NCBI RefSeq assembly: GCF_963678635.1
Contig: NC_087065.1
Location: forward strand, 33,851,679-33,915,678
Direction: 5' to 3'
Source of the DNA: Symsagittifera roscoffensis
Lineage: Eukaryota; Xenacoelomorpha; Acoela; Convolutidae
DNA length: 64,000 nucleotides
Below, in pieces: positions 48,391 through 59,167 of the stretch. Position 1 is the first letter of the stretch. Each line of letters starts with the position of its first letter. A program made the position numbers and the translations under genes. The notes beneath the pieces were generated by a model that worked only from the letters and a program-made list of their open reading frames with translations, searched no databases and had not been told where the DNA came from.

Positions 48391-48960
48391 TTATATGTCA
48401 GTTTTCACTGCGTATTTACATTCTAATCGTGGTGAAGTTTCATCTTTAGCGAGATAGAATTTTATATTTTGTGGTATTTCAACTGTTGTTTTTCTTGTTA
48501 GTAGCTCAGGTGGTGTATTTCTACTAAGAGTGTCAGGTAATGCAAGGGTTTTTCCTGCTGTCCATACTATGTGTAAGTTTGGAAGTTTCGTCAAAATTAG
48601 ATGAAATCTGTAAACTCTATCGTTTGGATTTGATTTTTGTGTAAAAAGAAATATGATAGATTTATGATCTATAAATAAAACTGTTGGATGTTTTGATCCA
48701 AGTATCAAATATTCATATTCTGTTAGAGTATGTATGATAGCTTTGCATTCTCTCATAAGAGTAGATAGTCGTAATTCAGCTGGTGTAAATAAGCGAGAAT
48801 TTGCTGACATAAGATTCATTTTATTTTTTCCATTTTGGGATTGTAGTAATGCTGCACCGATGCCAAAATTTGAAGCATCGCACATTGCATAAAATTGTGT
48901 ATTGGGATCTGGGGTTGTGTTTGAGATTTGTTTGGTGAGAAGTTTTTTGATTTCTTCAAA
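48391..48960 (-). pseudogene. RNase H of copy 1 (relatively intact segment)
   Basis: An open stretch of 164 codons (48391-48885) beginning CDASNFGIGAALLQ, the beta-strand carrying the first catalytic Asp of Ty3/gypsy RNase H. FIDHKSIIFLF and the conserved DTLSR near the end (about 48520-48545) follow. Its role is to degrade the RNA strand during reverse transcription. It lies between the RT and integrase remains, in the Ty3/gypsy order. Confidence 0.85.
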
Positions 48961-49056
48961 TCGTTATTGATGTTCTGTTGTCCATTCAAATTTTTTTGTT
49001 GTCTAAGAATGTTATAGAATGGTCTTAATTATAACTGCATTTTATAGACGTATTTA

Positions 49057-49830
49057 CTAAAGAAATTCAACACTCTTAAATTTTCTTTTTTGTTTGTAGG
49101 TGGCTGAAGTTTTTGAATTGCGTCTATTTGTGATTTCAATGGGGTTATAGTGTTTTTCTCTATAATGTGTCCGAGAACTTTTTCGCGTTTTATGAAAAAA
49201 AAAAGATTTATCTCGGGCTGCTTTCATATTTTTGTTCTGTAAAATTTGATGATATTTTTCTAGAACTATGAAAATTTCATCTTTTTTTTTGTGGTTGCAT
49301 AAAGACATCGACTAATTTTTTGATTGCACTTTTATTGAGCATAAATGGTCTTAAAATTTTACTCATAAATGCTGAAAAAGCTGCTGGTCCTATGGATATG
49401 CCAAAGAATAACCTATTAAATTCGTATCGTTGATTTCCGATAACGAGTTGTGTTAATCGTCGTGATTGTTCGTCCAGTGGCATTTGATTATATGCACTAG
49501 TCATGTCTGGGTTTGTGAGGTATTTACCGTTTATTTTTGTTAATTTTACTTGAATTGGTTCTATTGGCCAATTACATTTAGATTCATCAATGAGTGAATT
49601 GTGATGTCTAACGTCTAGAACTACTTTCAGTTATTCTCCTTTGGCGAGAATAATAACAGGGTTAATAAAGTTGTTTCCTTTTGGCTGTTCTTCTTTAATA
49701 ACCGAATGTCAAGTAATCTGTTAATTTTGTCAGGTAAGTGAATTGGTACTTTGCTTGCTCTTTGTTTTTTGAAAACTGCGTCAGGTTTCAAGGGTAGATG
49801 TAGTGGTGAATTTTTTTTCCAACGTCAAAT
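49057..49830 (-). pseudogene. reverse transcriptase of copy 1 (broken, catalytic aspartate lost)
   Basis: The minus strand shows palm motif A within DMTSAYNQMPLDEQ (about 49465-49510), then RLFFGISIGPAAFSAFM, the usual fingers/palm segment before the active site. At the YxDD position the sequence is KKLVDVFMQ: the first of the two catalytic Asp codons is GTC (Val) at 49310-49312, where copy 2 has GAC (Asp). The aromatic residue before it is Lys in both copies. A T9 run at 49282-49290 (T8 in copy 2) shifts the frame directly afterwards. In an intact element this enzyme copies the genomic RNA into DNA in the cytoplasmic particle. Confidence 0.85.
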
Positions 49831-49978
49831 TTAGTTGTGGCATAAACTGTTGGATATCCTAATAATAAATCGGCTACTTTTTCAAATTCAATTTGTGTTA
49901 TATGAGTGTGTAGAAAATTGAACATTGTCAAGAGTTTTTGTTGTTCTTCTGTATAGTGTGATATTCTGAATGTTGGTT

Positions 49979-50840
49979 TTAAAAAAGGTGTTTTTGTAAA
50001 ATAGTCTGTGTTTCTTTTTCGTTGCTTATTATATTTTTTATTGATAATTCTTCATCAAGAATTGTTGATTGACATATATCTAATAGTGTTAGTATATTAT
50101 TTACTCTGTATGATACTTCTTTTGTGGCAGAAGTTGTTGCATTTGTTTCACAATATCCTAGGAGTCCTAAAGGTAGGGTTATTTTATATAGTGAATTATT
50201 GTATACATGTAGAGAAATGATATCGGAGTTTGAGTTTTTCATGTATTTTATGGACGAAATTGGTACTATATTAAATTTACTAAATATTAAGTTTACTAAA
50301 TAATATATCAATATTTGGTATGTATTTTGTGATGAATGGGATTCCAATAATATTGTGTTTTATATCTGTGATATGGAATGCTTGTTTAAATGGTTAATTT
50401 AGGAGTTTGTTTTGTTCCATTGTGTTAGTGGGAACAAGGAAAAATTGAATTTTTCCGTAGTTTGTTAAGGTTGAGCCTTGTGCTGTTGCTAGTCTACTGG
50501 CTCTTTTTACTGGTGTTAGTTTCGGGTTTAGAATTTTGATTTCATTCCAAGTTGGAATTTTTATGATATTCGATTCTGCTCTAGAGTCTATTAAAAATCT
50601 ATTTCAAGGTATGGTGGTTGAAATTCTTCAGTTTTTGGACTTTCTAAAAGAAAAGGGATTGTCCAATTTTTTTCTTTTGGTGGTTCCTTTGGTATATTTT
50701 GGTAAATATGATTTGTACTGGAACATGGTGTTTGTTCTTTTTCAGATTCGTGTAATGTCGTTACTTCATTTAGTATTTGTTCGATTGGTATGTTATTACT
50801 TCTAGGTCTAGTGTGATAATTAAAAAGGAGTTCCAATTGA
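49979..50840 (-). pseudogene. aspartic protease and following linker of copy 1 (broken)
   Basis: Around 50565-50600 the minus strand reads IDSRAESNIIKIPTW, the active-site strand of a retropepsin; the catalytic Asp is present, but the invariant Gly of the D-T/S-G triad is Arg. Further on, HNIIGIPFI resembles the second conserved I(I/L)G motif. The segment 49979-50347 then holds a Leu/Asn-rich linker (PLGLLGYCET) leading to RT. A stop lies between the two parts (near 50395). Copy 2 has the same substitutions. Confidence 0.7.
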
Positions 50841-50854
50841 TTTTCATAGACAAG

Positions 50855-53075
50855 TTAATGAAAAAGTTCTTCGTACGTAACGGTTTCATAGTAATTTTCA
50901 ACTTCTATCATGTTGACTAAAATTGTGTTTTCTGTATCGCTTTCAGTGTCTGTGGATTCGCAATTAATGTGATTTAATTGTAATTCAGTAGTTTCCGTGT
51001 TGTCAATACCAGGGGGGTCTGAATTGGTTTCTTCAGTTGTTTGTACTTGATTTATTTGTCTTTGATGTTTTGGTGTATTACTTCTACACTTGTTTTGAGA
51101 ATCTGGATAAGGTGTATTATTTCTATGAGGTGATTGGGAGTAATTTCTTTGTCTATCAATATTGTTAGAACTCCTATTTTGCCAATTATCTCGTGATCTA
51201 TTTTGATAATTGTTGTAATTAGATCTTTGGTGATTTGATCTGTTGTTTGAAAAATTTCGTGATCGATTATGATATTGTTGATTTCGATCATTCAAATAGC
51301 TTCTGTTTCTATTGTTAGATTAATTTTTATTTCTATTTTACGATGAATTTCTTGATCTATCATTTGAATAGTGTATATTCCTAGAGTGTGAATGGGAACT
51401 GGTATCAAACGAATAATTTGGTCTGTTTGAGTTTGATTGTGAAAAATTATTTCTATATTGAGAATTTCGACTATTTGATCGACTGTATCTGTTTTGTGAG
51501 AAATTACGTGAATTTCTTTGGTCTGGTGATCTACCTCTGTAGTTAGAGTTTTAAGTTGATTGATTTCTTGAATAATTTGAGCTGTTTGGAAGTGGTTTTC
51601 CAGAGCTATTATTATTGTGAATGTTTTTATTTTGTAAATTTTGTTCTTTTTTCATGTATTTTTCATGTGATAAGGTGATTGATTTCTTGAATAATTTGAG
51701 CTGTTTGGAAGTGGTTTTCCAGAGCTGTTATTACTGTGAAAGTTTTTATTTGGTAAATTTTGATCTTTTTTCATGCAGTGATTTGTTTGGTTCTTTGTAC
51801 GTTTGTGGTTTATTCTGGTTGTCTTGTTGTTTTTGCAATGCCATGTCCGTATCTTCGGCAATAGTTCCACCATTTTTTGAATGATGATTTATCTTTAAAA
51901 TTTGGATTTTTCTCGTATATATTCAGAATTTCAGTGATTTTTTCGGATAAATCTGTATCTGAATTGTGTATATTTTTTATCTTAATCCATTTGTGAATAT
52001 TTTGGGACAACGGACAACCTTGTGTTAATGTTGGGTTTTTAGGCCTTGGAGTTGTAAGATTTGGATGTATTGGTGAAGTAATTTGTTGTGTTGTTGTTAC
52101 TGTTGTAACTACTTCTTCATTTGCGAAATGTGATGGTGTTTGAACATCTTTTTGTGTAAGATTTCTAGTTCCATTTAGATTTTTTTCTTGTATGAGGGTT
52201 GAGTTTAAACTATTGTATCCTATTCTATCGGGTAGAAATGAATTGAAATTTAAAGGTGTTGCGACAGTTGTGAGTGGATATAATTTAACTTAGTCTTTGT
52301 TAATTGAGATTGTGCTGATTGCTTGACTTGAGATATCTCTTCGTATGTTCAAGAATAGTGGATGAGACTATTCAGGGTCCCAAATATAATCGGACTGTTC
52401 TGCTAATACAGTGTCATCAGTCGAATTTTGAAGTCTAAAAATTTTTCTTGTTTGTGAAATCAAATCAATATTATGTGTGAAATAATCAATGATAATCCAT
52501 GCTAAGATTTTTTGTAAATCGTGTTTAACATTTTGCGAAACTTCTTTACTGGTTAAGTTTTCACGGATTGTGTTTCAATATTCAGAAAATACTGCGGTTT
52601 CATGTCTGACAAATGTATGTTTGGATGTTTGACTGGTGAAGTTCCTTGGGATTCTTGGTTTTTCTAATATAGATAGATAACTACAAATTACTTTAAATAC
52701 TTCGTTAGTGAATATTGAATTCGCTCTTTGTGAATTTTGATGTTGTATTTTTTTTATGTTTACTGTGAATACTTTTGAAAATTCTATATCTGCGTCGTCT
52801 GTTTGAATTAGGTGTCTACCATAGAATTTATTTGGTGAATGGGTTTCTATGATATAGATTCCGTTCTGTTGTGTTAGATTACATATTCATTTTAGATAAA
52901 GATCGATAATTAGTCTTTTGATTTTTACTTCTGGAAATTCTACTGTGTATGGACTTGTTCCTTTTTCGAATAAATTTGCGATTAAAAATTGTGTTTGTCC
53001 TCTACCATCAGTGAGTGAATTGATTCAGAAAGGGAGGATGGAGTTTTCATCTTCGCTTTCTTCATTCTGACTCAT
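50855..53075 (-). pseudogene. gag of copy 1 (broken)
   Basis: The first ATG of the gag frame is at 53075 (MSQNEESEDEN). The frame is interrupted by several stops. Near 51826-51890 is a retroviral-type zinc knuckle whose central part YCRRYGH is intact, but the first cysteine is Trp and the last is Thr, so it should not bind zinc. A Ser/Arg/Asn-rich, RNA-binding-like C-terminus follows (50855-51295, repeated NRS and NNR words). Relative to copy 2, capsid sequence is missing at about 51975 (roughly 490 bp present at 63470-63960 is absent here), and 119 bp are tandemly duplicated (51558-51795). Role in an intact element: structural particle protein binding the genomic RNA. Confidence 0.7.
51558..51795. 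repeat. 119-bp tandem duplication inside gag of copy 1
   Basis: The segment starting GATTGATTTCTTGAATAATT occurs at 51558 and again at 51677. Copy 2 has it once (about 63165). 119 is not a multiple of three, so it shifts the frame. The two repeats differ at a handful of positions, so the duplication is not very recent. Confidence 0.9.
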
Positions 53076-54893
53076 TTTTGTGTTTTATGACTGTCAATTT
53101 GTAGTTTTCAAGGTGTTTTATTGGTTGATTCCAACTGTATAGACGTACTGGTTTGTTTTTGTATTTGTAGTTTTCAAGGTGTTTTATTGGTTGATTCCAA
53201 TTGTATAGACGTACTGGTTTGTTTTTTATTTTTATTTTTCGTTGTATTGATGATTGTGATGTGGTTTCTGAGTCAGAAAATTATAGTGTATCATTAACTT
53301 GGTAATTTTTATTTACGGACTCTTTTAATCTGTAAAATTCTTCCAAATGACTTGTTTCTGATTCGGAGACTGCTTTTCTTCGTTTTGAAATTTTTTTTCG
53401 TGTAATCTGTCTTTGTTTGCTTAAAATTTTTCTTGTGGTTGTTTGTCGTTTTGTTCTAATATATCCTATTGACTGTGTGTGTAGAGTGATAACGAGGTCA
53501 TATTTTTCGTTGTTTATTTCACAGTTGTGTAATATGATTGTTTTTTTATTTCCTAAATTGTCTAGTGACATCAAGTTTAGGATGACGGATGCAATACTGG
53601 GATTAGTGATTTTTAATGTCTTAAACTGTTAGTTCTTAAAATTTTTTTGGGTTAACCTATCTTGGGTCTTGTATTTCAGGGTTGGAGGAATATCGATTCC
53701 TGAGAATGGTTGTTACTTTTTCGTGGCTAGTTTAAGTTCTGGTGTTAACTTACTTAATCTTACATAGGGGTAGTGATTGTGTTCAAGGGTTGGAGAATAG
53801 TAAATCAATCCACAAGGTTCAGGTATAATTAGAACACAAGTAGTTCGTTAGGTACTATTTTAAACTTACTAAGATTAAGTATTATCCTGGGTCAGGTGAG
53901 AGGGGGGGTCAACTGATGGATGAATAACCGAAGTTCTTCACTGTTTATCCTAATGAATGGTTAGTGTGATTGAAAAGTTTCTATTAGTCCTGAGTCTTGA
54001 GAAAGGGTTGGATAGTGAATTGACGTTTGAGGTCGTTAGACACTTTACTAGTTGTGTGGGGGAGAACAAAATTGTTCTATTTGATCCAAGGATAAGCCTT
54101 GATGATCAGGATATCAAATTAATGAAATTAAGTTTACTTTAGGTAAAAATAAACTAAAGATCCAAGGAAAGCCTTGATGATCTCTTTGGTTTAAAAAGGT
54201 TTAATTTAAAGAAAAATATTAAGAATTAGGATAGGATAGGCCTTTATAATTTAAGTTAAGCTTTAATTGATAAAAAATTTTGTTTTTTAGTTTTTGATGA
54301 TGTAAGTGGATTTATGTTTCGCTGTTATGTTTTAGGTGATGAAGCTGGGATGAGGAGATGATTTATATACTACTAACAATTTGTGTTTTTGCTAACTAAT
54401 TTTTAAAATTTTATTTTCAATAAAGATTCTTTTCAGATATCTTTTTAAAATTTACTGCAGATTAGAAGGGATCGACTAGGGGTATTTTCATCAGTCGTTA
54501 TTGTACAATAGTAAGTTTAGCGCCTCCAATAGTCGTTGAAGATTTTTCTTCAAAAGTACTATGTTTGCAAATGAAAATCTAAATTCATTGCTAATAAAAT
54601 TCTAAATATAAAAGTTTGTGTTGGTTTTTGCCGTACGACCATGAAACTTATGGGTAAGTTCCTTTGTAGTCGTATATCGTCTCTTGTCCGAGGTCTCTTT
54701 CCCATACCGGGTAGTTCTCGTTTTGTTCGGAATAATGGCTCTGATCTATTCAAGAGACATTTCAATTCAATTATTGTCGTATAACATTTTTGAGAATGTT
54801 TTTGTCCAACCTAATCTATTTGGTTAGTTCTAAGCTAATTTGGTTTTTAAGGTGTTATTCGAGACTTTTGGTCGCACCAGATTAAGGTAGATG
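53076..54893 (-). other. leader of copy 1 with possible primer-binding site
   Basis: About 1.8 kb between the 5' LTR and the first gag ATG. Fourteen bases past the LTR, on the minus strand, TGGTGCGACCAAAAGTC (about 54862-54879) begins with TGG as tRNA primer sites do; the tRNA is not identified and the offset is unusual. Small frames (for example minus 53281-53574, Lys/Arg-rich) are not recognised. Two similar GATCCAAGGA...CCTTGATGATC phrases sit at 54080 and 54150. Confidence 0.4.
53101..53232. repeat. 66-bp tandem duplication in the leader of copy 1
   Basis: GTAGTTTTCAAGGTGTTTTA begins at 53101 and again at 53167; the two 66-bp units differ at only a few positions (for example C/T near 53137 and 53203). 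Confidence 0.9.
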
Positions 54894-55259
54894 TGAGGTC
54901 AACTCATAGAGTAATTTCAGATAAGGTACACCGTCTGCTCGTCACGCTATCTTATTTTCGGCCGGATAGATTCATGCAACTTCTTAGTCTAATACCGATC
55001 TTAATCTTACTCTTATATCTCTTAGTCTCAATAGATCTAGAGTATACTGGTTTTGTTACGAGTCGGTCTCTCGGAGAAAGCAACTAAGTTGTAAGTTAAA
55101 TTCAGAATGCTCTGGTGCCGAAACTACAAGTAATTTCAGCACTTACAAATGAATGGGTTGTTAGTTTGATGGAGTGTGATTGGTTAGTCTTTAATATTTA
55201 ATAGGGATAAAATATCTAATTTATAACCAACAATAATATATAGTTTGGATCTGGTTCCA
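54894..55259 (-). repeat. 5' LTR of copy 1
   Basis: 366 bp; on the minus strand it starts TGGAACCAG and ends GACCTCA. Partner of 38647-39027. It lacks the roughly 15-bp internal duplication (TAAGTTAAAT-type) present in the other LTR. Confidence 0.88.
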
Positions 55260-56443
55260 CATAACTTATTTCAAGGGTATTCTTGCTGTGGAAACATCCT
55301 TCCAAACAACACAAAGAATTCGATGCTTGGAAAGCTGCCGAGCTTGACTGATTCTTCATGTCGCCAAAAAACGACAGATAAATGAATTGAAAGAGTTATT
55401 TTGTCTGGCGTCAACAAACGGTCGTGTCTGTTTGGACGATAGACATTAAAATGCTCAAGAGAGTCCTCTGTATGGATCAACACACAGTCTTGCCTCTAAA
55501 ACGTATGCTGAAAAAACTCTTTTGTTGGCTTGTTTTTGACATCAGTGCGAAATTATTCATTCACTGTTATGCCTTTTTTGGAACGGGCAAAGTAACTCGG
55601 TAACTTTTTTCGTTTGTTTTTCCGCGACATGAAGATTAAGTCAAGATCACCAGCGAAAAAAAAAACATTATTAGCTCAGACGTTTGAGCTGAGACGTTTC
55701 TGTTATCTGGAAGTTCGTTCATCGGCTGCTCACCGACTGTGTGTCATCCTCACTTGTTTTTCAAGCACATGTTTCAAAGTTATACTTAGTGGTCTAGACT
55801 TAGCCTTAAAATAAATAAAAACCGTTTTCCCTCGAGAAAAAGGCTGAGTTTCCATGGATGCTTACGGACAGACCTATCGTCCATAATGAAAAACAGAGAA
55901 TCTTCTACTGATCAATTTATATTATGATCTAAACATATGATATACAAAGCTTATTATTGTAAAATGAAGTAATCAGAAAATGGAGTTCCAGACGATTTAT
56001 CCAAAAGGGAAAGGACCCACATACGAGCTGTTCAGCTCTTCGCGGAGAATCGCTGTTGCGTGATTTTTTTTATTTTTCTGGGTTGGAGTAAGCATCGAGC
56101 ACAGAGAAAGCAAGGAGCAACGAACGTTGTGGGTCTTGAGTATCCGACCAATGTGATTTGGAGGTGGAGACGGTAACACTTCGCCGCCGCTCCTCATAGA
56201 AAATTAGCTGACCTTTTGGATCATCACTTATTGCTCACCATTTTGTTCTAAGGTGAACTCAGCCTATTTTCTGCGAACGCAAGTCTAGTTTGAGTGCACG
56301 GACATAACGCAGTAATACTGATTGTTTGCACGAAAGACTGTTGTCGAAAAATTATTTCCTAACAAATTAGAGTGCACTTGAGGTATTGTAAATTTACTTC
56401 AGCTGTTAAGATGTTTTTTCGGTATTTTTTTCTAAGATAATTT
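55260..56443. other. unassigned flank right of copy 1
   Basis: No repeat family or gene identified with confidence. A somewhat GC-richer block at 55990-56210 was examined as a possible RNA gene or LINE fragment and not assigned. Confidence 0.4.
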
Positions 56444-56606
56444 GGACCAAGTTAACATTCTCCCCCCTAAACACGTTTAGGGGGGAGGATCTTAACTTGG
56501 TTCTAAGTTGGGAATTTTCAGCCAATCAGAATCGAGCATTTTACATGCAGCGCTTAGCAATTTTAATTTAATTTAAGCGCCGGGCTGGAGGATCATAACT
56601 TGATCC
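56444..56606 (+). mobile_element. MITE with GGATCAAGTTAACATCC ends and C/G tracts, copy 2
   Basis: Tripartite: an inverted repeat at 56444-56502 (GGACCAAGTTAACATTC against a GGATCTTAACTTGG end, with the loop CCTAAACACGTTTAGG), a middle containing AGCCAATCAGAATCGAGCA, and a third end motif GGAGGATCATAACTTGATCC finishing at 56606. Opposite orientation to copy 1. Confidence 0.7.
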
Positions 56607-56939
56607 GCTATTTTTTTTTGTTGCACATTAATCAGTTCTTCTAGTTTTTTCGATCAAAAATTAGATTGAATAAACAATGTCCACGAATTTGCTCTCATTT
56701 CGATAATATTCTAGAATATCTGTAATGAAATTGCATGTTCTATGCAATGTTGGATGAGATCACTTTGTTATCGAGGGAACCAGATTTCGGCATGATAACA
56801 CTTCTTTCCGATATGATTACCACAGTTCGGACCAAAAATAGGGCCCAAAAACTACTCGCTACTTGCTGGCCGACAAATTTTCAGTGCATTAATGCTTAAT
56901 ACGGAAGTGCTTGCTGTCTTTTAAATCAAGTTTTGTTTT

Positions 56940-57170
56940 ATTGTTGTTTTGACCTCTGAAGGCGAGGAGGAACTTTTTATTGGGTGTTTGAAATTTTTGC
57001 TACTTTTTACGCAAAACCAGATATCAAAAATAATTATCAAAATGGGTCAAACGATAAATCATTTAAAAGACCTTATAATTGTAAATTGAACAATTTTCAA
57101 GCTTCGATTAAAAACCAGTTTCAAATTTTCTCTTATAAATTTGAGCGACGAAAATGAGCAAGTCGTTGTT
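56940..57170 (-). repeat. repeat family with a conserved WYLIL reading frame, copy 4
   Basis: The minus-strand frame around 57000-57055 reads MIYRLTHFDNYF, stop, YLVLRK, aligned with the other copies. More decayed. Confidence 0.4.
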
Positions 57171-57334
57171 GTAGATTGAAAAACTGCTAACTTTCATATA
57201 AGCCGTAAAGAACTCCAGCAAAACATGGTTTTGTGGTTTCATTTAGCGCTTCTTTAGCAATAGCATATGTTTTAAGTTTAAAAAATAATCTGCAAAAACT
57301 TGGAAAAAAAATTGAAGGTAATGTTGTTCTTAGC

Positions 57335-57547
57335 TTTTTTAAAAAAATATTTCACCTGTGATCATTTTTTTGAAGTTAAGAAGGTTTACAGATTTTTCAA
57401 ATTTGGGACAAACCACGCGCAATTTATGTGGTTGCTGTAGCGTCTCTGAAAATTTGAAACGTGTTGAATCAACGTCATTACTACTTCATAGGATTTAAAA
57501 GGCTGTCGGAACATTCAGGACTCCACCTTTATACGAGCCATCTTATT
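57335..57547 (+). mobile_element. Helentron-like element, 3'-half fragment
   Basis: Contains TTTCACCTGTGATCATTTTT, a decayed middle, then AAGGCTGTCGGAACATTCAGG and a degenerate hairpin ending CGAGCCATCTT. It matches the 3' half of the 26910 copy, with the 5' half missing. Confidence 0.55.
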
Positions 57548-57734
57548 TTTAGTTTGAATAGGTGTCTACATTGGTAAAATCCCATTTGTACCAACGTTCG
57601 TTTTTACCAAAATGAAAAATTGGCCCTATTTTTTCCAAAATTATTCAACTCGTTTTCTGATTGGTCGAACTGCGAGCCAACTAATTATTACACTAATTTT
57701 CTACTGTTCAAACAGAAGAAAACAAACAGCAGAA

Positions 57735-57840
57735 TAGTGACCGCCGCGGTCGCGCCAACGTGTTGCGAGGTTGCCAACAGAGGGTAGGACTCTATACAAA
57801 AATTAGAGCCGGTTATCGCCGCTTAAACCAAGAGCTTAAA
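57735..57840 (+). repeat. interspersed repeat with GCGCCAACGTGTTGCGAG core, copy 2
   Basis: Same ordered blocks as 19361-19500: the palindrome GACCGCCGCGGTC, CGCCAACGTGTTGCGAG, AGAGGGTAGGACTCTATA, AGAGCCGGTTATCGCCGC and then TAAACCAAGA. It has no 18-bp CATTACGAGG terminal repeat around it here. Confidence 0.6.
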
Positions 57841-57989
57841 ATAGTCCGATTAGTAATATTTGGCCAATTGAATATTTTTGGTTTTAACGCGATTGATTTT
57901 CTATTTTAGTACAAATGGGACTGATTTATCATTCTGGTACTTGTGAATTTCCACTCACCTCTACATTTGCCTCAAATTTAAATTTAGCT

Positions 57990-58800
57990 TGATAGTCAAA
58001 TTTCTTTAGGCATGGATTTAGCATCAGATCTGAACAAAAGTACTATTCGAGTTCGACTCAGCCTTGAAACTTTGCATAGGCATATGGGTCCTGAAACTCC
58101 GTTTTTATTCCAGTTTAGGTTATAAACAAAAATTGAAGATTAAAACAAACAGAAAAAATGAATAAAACAATTTGGTTACTACATGACTGCAACTAAACCT
58201 TAGTTGAAGGTAATTGTTAAGTAAGGACGGCTTTAAACATTTGGAAAATGATCCATACAATTAAACTAATGAAGAAAGGAATGGGTGTAACTTTTTCCCT
58301 AACTTATGGGGATATCCACAGCGTGTCTGAGAATTTGAAACGCCGAACCAAAGATCTCAGAAAAACTTCTAAAAAAAACATTTTCTGGTTGCCGAGCAAA
58401 AATGGTCCGATCAACCGTACAATTACCCCCTCCCACCCCCCCCCCCCAAATCGATTTAGGGAGGAGAAAGTATAGATTTTTCATGAATGAACAGTGAAGC
58501 CAAAGTAGCAAACTTGAAATAACAGACGATGAAGTAATTTCCGCTAATCTATCAAATTGACTTCTTACCAACAAAAATTAATTACGTAGATTCTGACCAA
58601 CGTTACATTTCTGACTGCAGCAATTTTTGACTGAAAATAGAATTGAGTGAAAAGATCTAATTATTATAGTTAAACTTCTGTAATAAGTGAAGTTTTTAAA
58701 TTTGAGGGTGGGCGAGCAACGAGACTTCCGCTGACCTAACATTTGCATCTCGAATTTTTAAAATTGATCTTTTTTGCTCTCAACTTTATTATTAAAGGTT
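57990..58800 (-). repeat. interspersed repeat, right arm of an inverted pair with 37180-38090
   Basis: Reverse-complement relative of 37180-38090, including TTCGAGTTCGACTCAGCCTTG (about 58047-58067), GGTTACTACATGACTGCAAC, TCCGATCAACCGTACAATT, a C tract at about 58435 and GTGGGCGAGCAACGAGAC. Identity by eye is high over most blocks, with small indels. Confidence 0.75.
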
Positions 58801-59167
58801 TGGCAGGTTAGTTCTTCCGAAAATTCCAATTAAAAAAAAACGGTCAAAAATTGGGCGTAGACGCTTATGAAGGGGAGTTTTCAGAATCCGTTTAAAGCAT
58901 TGAAATAAAAATCTCAGGTTGGGTGTTTTAGTTTTTGAGAAAACGAAAAAAAAGTCGATCAAATATTTCCCCTAAGACTTTTCCCGAAGGTAAAATGGTA
59001 AAGCAAAAAGAGACCACGGGAAAATGCAAGCACACAAGGGCTTCGGCGGTCTTTGTGATTTGTCTATGGCTACCTATTTTTTGAAAATGAGTCGAAATTT
59101 TTGAAAAAAGTGATAAATTTTTCCAAGGCGTAACAAAACATGTAAGAAAAACCAATCCCATACATTT
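58801..59167. other. unassigned stretch between repeat arm and copy 2
   Basis: Nothing recognised. A minus-strand open frame (58928-59161) has no known motif. Confidence 0.4.

Larger units (their letters stand above)
38647..55259 (-). mobile_element. Ty3/gypsy-type LTR retrotransposon with env-like region, copy 1 (defective)
   Basis: About 16.6 kb between two direct repeats (38647-39027 and 54894-55259) that read TG...CA on the minus strand. Gene order on the minus strand is gag, protease, reverse transcriptase, RNase H, integrase, a Pro/Ser/Thr-rich region, an env-like region and an extra unidentified region. RNase H before integrase places it in the Ty3/gypsy order. Frames are broken everywhere by stops and indels. 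The element is unusually long for the group, with a leader of about 1.8 kb and 1.6 kb of unexplained sequence next to the 3' LTR. The flanks do not show a target duplication (GATT on the left, CATA on the right). The two LTRs differ by about 15-20 substitutions plus a roughly 15-bp insertion, so the insertion is not brand new. Confidence 0.85.

Noticed and set aside
50008-50805. Hydrophobic plus-strand frames within the LTR element (repeated in copy 2)
   Set aside because: Antisense shadows of the Asn/Ile-rich protease-linker region; repeated only because the element is repeated.
55990-56210. Possible structured RNA gene or fragment of a retroelement protein (minus frame with NHIGRILKTHNVRC)
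   Set aside because: No match to the conserved parts of U1, U2, 5S or SRP RNA by eye; the peptide resembles one motif of GIY-YIG-associated retroelements but nothing follows it in the expected order.
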